Position numbers and translations under genes: made by a program. The notes below the pieces were generated by a model. It saw nothing but the letters and a program-made list of their open reading frames with translations, did no database searches and was not told the DNA's origin. A stretch of 11,933 bases of DNA. Origin: JALZEG01 sp036258555 (GTDB lineage Bacteria; Actinomycetota; CADDZG01; WHSQ01). How positions within the stretch are numbered: the stretch's first letter is position 1; every line of letters begins with the position of its first letter. The DNA lies in assembly GCA_036258555.1 (NCBI GenBank), contig DATADL010000014.1:1-11933 (forward strand). The letters are read 5' to 3'. Shown in pieces: positions 6,127 through 11,933 of the stretch.

Positions 6127-7013
6127 CGCCGATCGAGACGCTGCTCGTGGAGGTGCAAGACGCTCTAACGGGGCTCGCGACGTTTTGGCATGACTTGCTG
6201 GAGAGAAAGAGGAGTCGCCCAACGAAACGGTCGCAGGCGAGCCGCGACTGGGGAAGCGAGTTCGGCGTCAGTATTCACACGGCGTATTCGTCCGCCAGCC
6301 TCTTCCTGGAGAGCTCGGCGGAGTATCTGGAATGTCTCGGGCGCGTTCTGGTCCAGCCTCTGCCGCAGAAAGGGATTTTGTTTCTCTGCCGGGGCGTAGT
6401 CGAGAACGGCGCACGTTCGTGGTGGCTATTGCCACCGGGCTCGGGGGGATCGGTGCGTGAACGTGCTAGGCGAGGCCTATTGGAACGCCTGCACGACGTC
6501 CAGGAGTTGATCGCCTTCACCGTAGCCACGGAGGATCCCGACGCGGAGCGTGACCTTCAGAATCTGAAGTCTCGTCGGGACGGCATGTTCGACGACGGAC
6601 GCCGTTTCGGGTTCGAAGTCAGGACAAAACGTCCGTTTACCGTCGACGGTCTAGCCCGGCCGACGGCGACGAAACTCATGCGTGAGATCAACGGTGTCGA
6701 CGGAGTCCTTCTGTACAAGTTCCTATCGGGGTCCGTCCACGGAACGACATATGCGCTTCTTCAAGGCATGGACGTCGAAGGCGCGACGGAGAGATGGGAG
6801 GGGGGCTTACTCGTCGGCCCCGACGATAGGTTGAGCCCCATCGACTGGGTGGTCGCGGCTACCGTTGATCTGTACTGCGAGGCGCTGGATCGCTACCTTC
6901 GCGCGATGGGTTGGCCGCTGGTGCGTTGGGCGAGACGCAAGCAAGAGATCATGGTGACGATGCGCAGGCTATTGGAAGCCGGTGGCTCCGCACCGCGGCG
7001 CCTGCTTAGGTGA
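6123..7013 (+). CDS. Hypothetical protein, possible HEPN-like/DUF5677-like helical protein
   Basis: I do not recognise this 296-residue protein with confidence. It starts at GTG in a GTGA overlap with the chrA stop, with GGAG 6 nt upstream. It appears mostly helical and soluble, with no signal peptide. Visible blocks are a helical segment AYSSASLFLESSAEYLECLG (about 54 to 73), then LCRGVVENGARSWWLLPP (about 88 to 105), RERARRGLLERLHDVQEL (112 to 129), and LLYKFLSGSVHGTTYALLQ (196 to 214). The pattern of a charged residue, then small residues, then His-Gly resembles uncharacterised DUF5677-type or HEPN-like helical proteins. However, Lys199 stands where HEPN nucleases have Arg, so activity should not be assumed. 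Composition is less GC-rich than its neighbours: 34 of 60 bases are G or C at 6181-6240, against 48 of 60 at 5341-5400. That suggests acquisition. The coupling to chrA suggests co-expression. Confidence 0.8.
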   Translation: MTPIETLLVEVQDALTGLATFWHDLLERKRSRPTKRSQASRDWGSEFGVSIHTAYSSASLFLESSAEYLECLGRVLVQPLPQKGILFLCRGVVENGARSWWLLPPGSGGSVRERARRGLLERLHDVQELIAFTVATEDPDAERDLQNLKSRRDGMFDDGRRFGFEVRTKRPFTVDGLARPTATKLMREINGVDGVLLYKFLSGSVHGTTYALLQGMDVEGATERWEGGLLVGPDDRLSPIDWVVAATVDLYCEALDRYLRAMGWPLVRWARRKQEIMVTMRRLLEAGGSAPRRLLR

Positions 7014-7027
7014 CGGCCTCGTACCGG

Positions 7028-9652
7028 CTAGCCTTCTGAGCTCGCCAGCATCCTCCGCAGCACCATCTGCAGCACCCCGCCGTGGCGGTAGTAGTCCAGC
7101 TCCACCGCCGAGTCGATGCGGCACTCGACCTCGAACTCCACCTCGTCGGCCCGCACGGTCAGCGTGGCGTGCGGCTTCAGGCCCCCCTCGATCCCGGTGA
7201 TCTCGTAGGTCTCGTGGCCCGTCAGACCCAGCGATTCCGCGCTCTGTCCGTCGCGGAACTGGAGCGGGAGGATCCCCATCCCGACGAGGTTGCTGCGGTG
7301 GATGCGTTCGAAGCTCTCCGCGATCGCCGCCTTCACGCCGAGCAGTGCCGGGCCCTTCGCGGCCCAGTCGCGCGAGCTCCCCGATCCGTACTCCTTCCCC
7401 GCGATGATCAGCAACGGCGTGCCCTCCGCCCGGTAGGCCTCGGACGCCTCGAAGATCGTCGTGACCTCACCCTCGGGGAGCTTCTTCGTCCAGCCGCCCT
7501 CCTTGCCCTCGGCCAGCGCGTTGCGGAAGCGGATGTTCGCGAACGTCCCGCGCATCATCACCTCGTGGTTCCCGCGGCGCGATCCGTAGCTGTTGAAGTC
7601 GCGTACCTCGACGCCCTGCTCCTTCAGGTACTTGCCGGCCGGCGACGCAGGCGCGATCGAGCCCGCGGGCGAGATGTGGTCGGTCGTGACCGAGTCGCCG
7701 ACGAGGCAGAGAACACGCGCTCCACGGACGTCGCCGGGTTCGGACGGGTCCGGCCCCAAGTCCACGAAGAACGGCGGCTCCCGCACGTACGTCGAGTCCG
7801 GGTCCCACTCGTACAGCGAGCCGGTGGGCGACGGCAGCTCCTTCCAGTGCTCGTCGCCGTCGAAGACCTTCGCGTACTCCTGCGTGAAGAGGTCGGCGGT
7901 GACCGCGGCCATCGCCTCCTGCACCTCCTCCGGAGCCGGCCACAGGTCCTTCAGGTAGACCAGCTCGCCGTCAGCGCCGGTCCCCAGCGGCTCCGTCGTC
8001 ATGTCGATGTCGGCGCGGCCCGCGAGCGCGAACGCGACGACAAGTGGCGGCGACGCCAGGTAGCTCGCCTTCACCTGCGGATGGATGCGGCCCTCGAAGT
8101 TGCGGTTGCCGGACAGCACCGACACGACGGCGAGGTCGCCGTCGTCGACCGCCGCCGCGACGTCTTCGGGGAGCGGTCCCGAGTTGCCGATGCACGTCGT
8201 GCAGCCGTATCCGACGACGTTGAACCCGAGCTTGTCGAGGTACGGAAGCAGGCCCGACCCCTCGAGGTACTCCGTGACGACGCGCGAGCCGGGGGCGAGG
8301 CTGGTCTTCACCCACGACGCCGGCTGGAGGCCCCGCTCCACGGCCTTGCGCGCGAGGATCCCCGCGGCGAGCATCACCGACGGGTTCGACGTGTTCGTGC
8401 AGCTCGTGATCGCCGCGATGACGACCGCGCCGTCGCTCACCCGCTCCTCGTCGACGTCCTTCGGCGGGTAGACGGCGGTGAAGCTGTCCCACACGTTCGC
8501 GAGGGAGACGCGGTCCTGAGGACGCCGCGGCCCGGCGACGCTGGGCTCGACCGTCGACAGGTCCAGCTCGAGGCTCTCGCTGAAGACGGGGTCCGGGGTC
8601 TCGTCGGTCCGGAAGACGCCCTGTTCCTTCGTGTACCGCTCGGCGAGGTCCACGACGTGCTGCGGGCGTCCGGTGAGCCGCAGGTACTCGATCGCGTTGG
8701 CGTCCACCGGGAAGAAGGCGGCGGTCGAGCCGAACTCCGGCGACATGTTGCCGATCGTGGCGCGGTCGGCCACGCTCAGGTTCGACAGGCCGGCGCCGTA
8801 GAACTCGACGAACTTCCCGACGACACCGTGCTTGCGCAGCATCTCGGTCACGGTCAGGACCAGGTCGGTCGCGGTGACGCCGGTCTGGAGCTCGCCCGTC
8901 AGGCGGAACCCGACGACCTTCGGCGTGACGAGCGGCAGCGGCTGGCCGAGGAGAGCCGCCTCCGCCTCGATGCCGCCTACGCCCCAGCCGAGGACCCCGA
9001 GGCCGTTGATCATCGTCGTGTGCGAGTCGGTACCGACGAGCGTGTCGAACACGGCGACGCCCTCGACCTCCTGCGCCACGCGCGCGATGTGCTCGAGGTT
9101 CACCTGGTGGACGATCCCCATTCCCGGCGGCACCACGCGGAAGCCGGCGAATGCCTGCTGGGCCCACCGCAGCAGCGAGTAGCGCTCGTGGTTGCGCTCG
9201 TACTCGCGCTCGACGTTGATCGTGTACGACTGCGCGCTGCCGAACGAGTCGACCTGCACGGAGTGGTCGATGACGAGGTCGACCGGGACGAGCGGGTCGA
9301 CCTTCGAGGGGTCGCCGCCTTCACGCTCGATCGCCGTTCGCATGGCGGCGAGGTCGACGGTGGCCGGGACGCCGGTGAAGTCCTGGAGGATCACGCGGGC
9401 CGGCGCGAACGGGAACTCCCTGTCCTCGAGCGCGGTCCCGCCCCAGCCGGCGAGAAAGGCTACGTCGTCCTCGCCGGCGTGTCGGGTCGTTGCGAGCCGC
9501 AGCAGGTTCTCGAGGAGGATCTTGACGGTGACCGGGAGCGCGTCGAGATCGGCCACGCCCGCGTCCGCAAGTGCCGTGAGGCTGAGGTAGTCGAGCTCGC
9601 CGGAGCTCGTGGCGAGCGTCTGGCGCGCGCCGAAGGGTGAGGTGGTCGTCAT
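7028..9652 (-). CDS. acnA: Aconitate hydratase A (aconitase)
   Basis: Aconitase isomerises citrate to isocitrate through cis-aconitate in the TCA cycle, using a [4Fe-4S] cluster. The 874-residue product has the full AcnA/IRP1-type layout. An N-terminal segment includes VTVKILLENLLR and VILQDFTGVPATVDLAAMR. The catalytic core includes GTDSHTTMINGLGVLGWGVGG, split here as GTDSHTTMINGLG and WGVGGIEAEA. The swivel domain has GDSVTTDHISPAGSI, FNSYGSRRGNHEVMMRG and GKEYGSGSSRDWAAKG. The cluster ligands are Cys418 (TSCTNTS), Cys484 and Cys487 (GCTTCIG), with the same 66- and 3-residue spacing as E. coli AcnA 435/501/504. The ATG at 9652 is chosen because a strong SD precedes it and AcnA homology begins there. 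The open frame runs 156 codons further upstream, but only as an antisense shadow of pgi. It diverges from pgi and converges on the unknown gene. Confidence 0.98.
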   Translation of the reverse strand: MTTTSPFGARQTLATSSGELDYLSLTALADAGVADLDALPVTVKILLENLLRLATTRHAGEDDVAFLAGWGGTALEDREFPFAPARVILQDFTGVPATVDLAAMRTAIEREGGDPSKVDPLVPVDLVIDHSVQVDSFGSAQSYTINVEREYERNHERYSLLRWAQQAFAGFRVVPPGMGIVHQVNLEHIARVAQEVEGVAVFDTLVGTDSHTTMINGLGVLGWGVGGIEAEAALLGQPLPLVTPKVVGFRLTGELQTGVTATDLVLTVTEMLRKHGVVGKFVEFYGAGLSNLSVADRATIGNMSPEFGSTAAFFPVDANAIEYLRLTGRPQHVVDLAERYTKEQGVFRTDETPDPVFSESLELDLSTVEPSVAGPRRPQDRVSLANVWDSFTAVYPPKDVDEERVSDGAVVIAAITSCTNTSNPSVMLAAGILARKAVERGLQPASWVKTSLAPGSRVVTEYLEGSGLLPYLDKLGFNVVGYGCTTCIGNSGPLPEDVAAAVDDGDLAVVSVLSGNRNFEGRIHPQVKASYLASPPLVVAFALAGRADIDMTTEPLGTGADGELVYLKDLWPAPEEVQEAMAAVTADLFTQEYAKVFDGDEHWKELPSPTGSLYEWDPDSTYVREPPFFVDLGPDPSEPGDVRGARVLCLVGDSVTTDHISPAGSIAPASPAGKYLKEQGVEVRDFNSYGSRRGNHEVMMRGTFANIRFRNALAEGKEGGWTKKLPEGEVTTIFEASEAYRAEGTPLLIIAGKEYGSGSSRDWAAKGPALLGVKAAIAESFERIHRSNLVGMGILPLQFRDGQSAESLGLTGHETYEITGIEGGLKPHATLTVRADEVEFEVECRIDSAVELDYYRHGGVLQMVLRRMLASSEG

Positions 9653-9722
9653 CGAAGCCTCCTTTTCAGGTGCAACGCTACCGCGCCCGGCTCGCCTTCC
9701 CTGCGGCGATAGGGTCGTCGTC
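9653..9722. promoter_or_regulatory. Divergent acnA/pgi control region
   Basis: Only 70 bp separates the divergent start codons, so both promoters and any operators must fit here or extend into the genes. On the minus strand TAGCGT (9681 to 9676) is a possible -10 box for acnA, lying upstream of its SD. On the plus strand TAGGGT (9710-9715) ends 7 bp before the pgi ATG at 9723. That spacing would fit a leaderless transcript, a common arrangement in actinobacteria. No convincing -35 boxes or operator palindrome were found. These are weak pattern matches. Confidence 0.35.
9658..9664 (-). promoter_or_regulatory. Strong Shine-Dalgarno deciding the acnA start
   Basis: Read on the minus strand the sequence is AAGGAGG, 5 nt before the ATG at 9652. 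It rules out the much longer upstream extension of the open frame. Confidence 0.85.
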
Positions 9723-11240
9723 ATGGCCGGTTTCGAAGGTGACGGATGGCGTATCGAAGGGTTCGACGAGGCTCCTCCCGAGGATCTCGCCGAGCGGATC
9801 TGGAAGCGAGACGGGAGCGCGTGGGGGCCGGGCGACGACGACCCGGCGGAACGCCTCGGCTGGCTCGACCTGCCGGAGACGGTGCGCGGCGACCTCGCGC
9901 CCGTCGAGGGCTTCGTGCGCGACACCGGCGCGTACATGGACAAGGTCGTGCTGCTCGGCATGGGCGGCTCGAGCCTGGCGCCGGAGGTGTTCGCGACGTG
10001 CTTCGGCGCGCGCGAGGGATACCCGCAGCTCGTCGTGCTCGACTCGACGCATCCCGGGCAGATCGAGCCCGTCGCCGAGGCGCTCGTGGGGACGAACAAC
10101 CTGTTCGTCGTGTCGAGCAAGTCGGGCGGAACGATCGAGACGACCTCGCTCTACTCGTACTTCCGCGCACGCGCTGCAGACGCGCGCAACTTCGCGGCGA
10201 TAACCGATCCCGGCACGTCGTTGCAGCAGCTCGCCGAACGCGAGGAGTTCGCCGGGGTGTTCCTGAACCGGCCCGACGTCGGGGGGCGGTACTCGGCGCT
10301 GTCGCTGTTCGGGCTCGTCCCGGCAGCCTTGTGCGGCGTCGACCTCGACGCGCTGCTGGCGCCCGCGGCCGCCATGGCGGCAGCGTGCGGACCGTCGGCG
10401 GCTCCGGACGCGAACCCCGGGCTCGTGCTGGGGTGGACGCTGGGGCGGCTCGCCTCGGAGGGCCGCGACAAGCTCACGTTCCTGACGTCCCCGGCCCTCG
10501 CGCCGTTCGGTGACTGGGTCGAGCAGCTGATAGCGGAGTCGACCGGCAAGCACGGCAAGGGGATCGTCCCGGTCGTGGGAGAGCCGGCGCTCGACTCCTA
10601 CGGCGACGACAGGGTGTTCGTCTGCCTGCGCTTGCGCGGCGACTACTCCCTTGCGGCGCCGCCCGGGCCGGTGGTCGAGCTCGAGGTCGGGGGACCGGAG
10701 GACCTCGGCGCGCAGATGTTCCTGTGGGAGTTCGCGACCGCGGTGGCCGGGTCCGTGCTGGCGATCAACGCGTTCGACCAGCCCGACGTCGAGGCTGCGA
10801 AGAAGGCGGCTCGCGCCGCGCTGGAGTCGGAGGGCGAGCCGGAGTGGAGCGAGGACGCGATCGACGACCTGTTCGCCGGCGCGGGCCCCGGCGACTACGC
10901 GGCGTTCCTGGCGTTCGCGCCGCGCACTGCCGAAGGCCGCGAGGTGCTCGACGCGGCGCGGTCGAAGGTGTCGAAGGCGTCGGGGATCGCGACCACCGCG
11001 GGGTTCGGCCCCCGCTACCTGCACTCGACGGGTCAGTTGCACAAAGGGGGGCCGGACACGGTCCGGGCCCTGGTGATCGTCGACCCGCCGGACGGCGACG
11101 TCGGGATCCCGGGCCAGCCCTACGGCTTCGCGCGCCTGCTCCGGGCGCAGGCCGCAGGCGACTACGAGGCGCTGAAGGGCGCGGGCAAGCGGGTGGCGCG
11201 GACGACGTGGAGCCGCTTCGAGGAGTGGGCGACGACCTAG
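9723..11240 (+). CDS. pgi: Glucose-6-phosphate isomerase, transaldolase-fusion (Tal-Pgi) type domain, standalone
   Basis: The enzyme interconverts glucose-6-phosphate and fructose-6-phosphate in glycolysis and gluconeogenesis. The 505-residue product has two SIS sugar-phosphate domains. The first carries LLGMGGSSLAPEV (77 to 89) and SSKSGGTIETTS (131 to 142), which form the phosphate-binding loops. GGRYSALSLFGLVPAAL follows at about 187. The second includes QLIAESTGKHGKGIVPV (268 to 284), where E272 is a probable catalytic residue by family pattern. It also has NAFDQPDVEAAK (349 to 360) and FGPRYLHSTGQLHKGGP (428 to 444), with His440 in the active-site region. The last motif is characteristic of the isomerase half of bifunctional transaldolase/isomerase proteins, yet no transaldolase domain precedes it. 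ATG 9723 is chosen because homology starts soon after and the open frame upstream lies antisense to acnA. The SD is weak (AGGG, 8 nt away). Its stop overlaps that of hemQ. Confidence 0.92.
   Translation: MAGFEGDGWRIEGFDEAPPEDLAERIWKRDGSAWGPGDDDPAERLGWLDLPETVRGDLAPVEGFVRDTGAYMDKVVLLGMGGSSLAPEVFATCFGAREGYPQLVVLDSTHPGQIEPVAEALVGTNNLFVVSSKSGGTIETTSLYSYFRARAADARNFAAITDPGTSLQQLAEREEFAGVFLNRPDVGGRYSALSLFGLVPAALCGVDLDALLAPAAAMAAACGPSAAPDANPGLVLGWTLGRLASEGRDKLTFLTSPALAPFGDWVEQLIAESTGKHGKGIVPVVGEPALDSYGDDRVFVCLRLRGDYSLAAPPGPVVELEVGGPEDLGAQMFLWEFATAVAGSVLAINAFDQPDVEAAKKAARAALESEGEPEWSEDAIDDLFAGAGPGDYAAFLAFAPRTAEGREVLDAARSKVSKASGIATTAGFGPRYLHSTGQLHKGGPDTVRALVIVDPPDGDVGIPGQPYGFARLLRAQAAGDYEALKGAGKRVARTTWSRFEEWATT
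11237..11240. other. Shared CTAG at convergent pgi and hemQ stops
   Basis: The palindrome CTAG supplies TAG to pgi on the plus strand (11238-11240) and TAG to hemQ on the minus strand (11239 to 11237). The two coding regions therefore overlap by 4 bp and there is no space for a terminator between them. Confidence 0.95.
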
Positions 11241-11902
11241 ACGAGGTCGGCGACGAGCGCGCCCAGGTCCTTGCGGATCCCGGTTACGAAAGGCGTCTCC
11301 AGCTTCGTGTAGCGGCGGGCATCGGTCGCCCTCAGCCGGCGGATCAGCTGCACGATCCGGTCCGGCGAGTCGGCCTCGAACGCGAGGATCCATTCGTAGT
11401 CGCCCAGGCCGAACGCGCTGGTCGTGTTCGCCAGCACCTCCGGGAACTCGCGGCCGCCCTCGCCGTGCTCGCGCAGCAGTCGCCCGCGCTCCTGCGGGTC
11501 CAGCAGGTACCACTCCGGCGTGCGGACGAACGGGTACACGCACGCGTACTTCTTCGGGGGCTCCCCCTTCGCGAACGCGGGAAGGTGGTCCTTCGCGAAC
11601 TCCGCGGGCTGCACGACGCCCAGGAAGGCGTGGACCGGCGTGCACAGCGAGCCGAGTTGCGTCCTGCGGAACTCGATCGTGAGCTGCTGGAGGTCGTCGA
11701 CGGACCTCGCCACCCACCAGAACATGAGGTCGGCGTCGGCCGTGAACGCGGCAGTCGAGTACGCCCCCCGCACCTGCACCCGGTCCTCCCACTCGGCGAA
11801 GAGCTCCTCGAGCTGCTTCGCCGCGAGCTCGCGGTCGAGCCCCGGCATCCCCGTCGCGGCGCGGAACACCGGGTAGCTGGCGTACAACAGGTCGTCGGAC
11901 AT
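11237..11902 (-). CDS. hemQ: Coproheme decarboxylase HemQ/ChdC (chlorite dismutase family)
   Basis: HemQ performs the last step of the coproporphyrin-dependent heme pathway, oxidatively decarboxylating Fe-coproporphyrin III to heme b with peroxide. The 221-residue length fits the family. Visible motifs are AYSTAAFTADADLMFWWVA near residues 48 to 65, YPFVRTPEWYLL (123 to 134), RLLREHG (141 to 147), AFGLGDYEWILAFEAD (163 to 178) and a C-terminal ETPFVTG. Proximal ligand His146, catalytic Tyr123 and distal His106 keep the spacing reported for the Corynebacterium diphtheriae enzyme (His158, Tyr135, His118). Distal histidine use is an actinobacterial trait. An AGAAAGG SD lies about 10 nt before the ATG. 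Upstream genes, possibly other hem genes, lie beyond the window. The stop overlaps the convergent pgi stop in CTAG. Confidence 0.97.
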   Translation of the reverse strand: MSDDLLYASYPVFRAATGMPGLDRELAAKQLEELFAEWEDRVQVRGAYSTAAFTADADLMFWWVARSVDDLQQLTIEFRRTQLGSLCTPVHAFLGVVQPAEFAKDHLPAFAKGEPPKKYACVYPFVRTPEWYLLDPQERGRLLREHGEGGREFPEVLANTTSAFGLGDYEWILAFEADSPDRIVQLIRRLRATDARRYTKLETPFVTGIRKDLGALVADLV

Positions 11903-11912
11903 CGGGAAACTG

Positions 11913-11919
11913 CCTTTCT
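11913..11919 (-). promoter_or_regulatory. Shine-Dalgarno of hemQ
   Basis: AGAAAGG on the minus strand lies 10 nt before the ATG at 11902 and supports that start. The remaining bases to the window edge (11920-11933) show no recognisable gene end. Confidence 0.5.
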
Positions 11920-11933
11920 GACGGGATCGGTCG

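Noticed and set aside
7082..9640. Very long plus-strand open frame opposite acnA (852 codons)
   Set aside because: It is the antisense shadow of a clearly functional aconitase. High GC removes stop codons; the product is Arg/Val/Asp-rich and lacks any family motif.
9609..9722. 38-codon upstream extension of the pgi frame
   Set aside because: It runs into the start of divergent acnA and encodes no isomerase sequence; ATG 9723 fits the family start.
9653..10120. 156-codon N-terminal extension of the acnA frame
   Set aside because: It lies antisense to pgi, has no aconitase homology, and a strong SD precedes the ATG at 9652.
9678..11792. Minus-strand open frame of 704 codons opposite pgi and overlapping hemQ in another frame
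   Set aside because: Low-complexity Arg/Pro/Gly product, no motifs, fully overlaps two well-supported genes; a GC artefact.
1..11933. CRISPR array, tRNA, rRNA, insertion sequence or attachment site
   Set aside because: No regularly spaced repeats, cloverleaf arms, transposase or terminal inverted repeats were seen. All gaps between genes are under 80 bp.

Overview
The window is a high-GC bacterial chromosome segment, most likely from the Actinomycetota. Three things point there. The gene order rpsM-rpsK-rpsD-rpoA-rplQ-truA-rplM-rpsI is common in that phylum. The coproheme decarboxylase (HemQ/ChdC) carries the actinobacterial distal histidine. The glucose-6-phosphate isomerase is of the kind found fused to transaldolase in several high-GC lineages. 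I cannot fix a genus or class from the sequence alone.

Region 1 (1-3814, + strand) is the distal half of the alpha ribosomal-protein operon: rpsM (5' end cut by the window edge), rpsK, rpsD, rpoA, rplQ and truA. The genes are very tightly packed. rpsK/rpsD and rpoA/rplQ both join as TAGATG with no gap, each with its Shine-Dalgarno (SD) sequence inside the last codons of the upstream gene. truA appears to start at CTG in a CTGA overlap with the rplQ stop.

Region 2 (3798-4769, + strand) is the rplM-rpsI pair. It has its own sigma70-like promoter candidate across the truA 3' end, and the two genes overlap by 8 bp.

Region 3 (4786-7013, + strand) is accessory. A two-domain chromate-transporter-family (ChrA) membrane protein begins only 16 bp after rpsI. 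It is followed, through a GTGA overlap, by an unrecognised 296-residue protein whose base composition is clearly less GC-rich than its neighbours.

Region 4 (7028-11902) is central metabolism and heme synthesis. acnA (aconitase, - strand) and pgi (+ strand) diverge from a 70-bp spacer. hemQ (- strand) converges on pgi, and the two stop codons share the palindrome CTAG. acnA also converges on the unknown gene with only 14 bp between stops.

The ribosomal genes work together in translation, with truA modifying tRNA and rpoA giving the RNA polymerase alpha subunit. Aconitase and glucose-6-phosphate isomerase serve the TCA cycle and glycolysis. HemQ makes heme b in the coproporphyrin-dependent route. 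No mobile element, CRISPR array, tRNA or rRNA is visible, and no gap between genes exceeds 80 bp. I see no convincing undescribed multi-gene system. The points most worth a second look are the truA start, the chrA-unknown gene pair next to the ribosomal operon, and the compact gene junctions.
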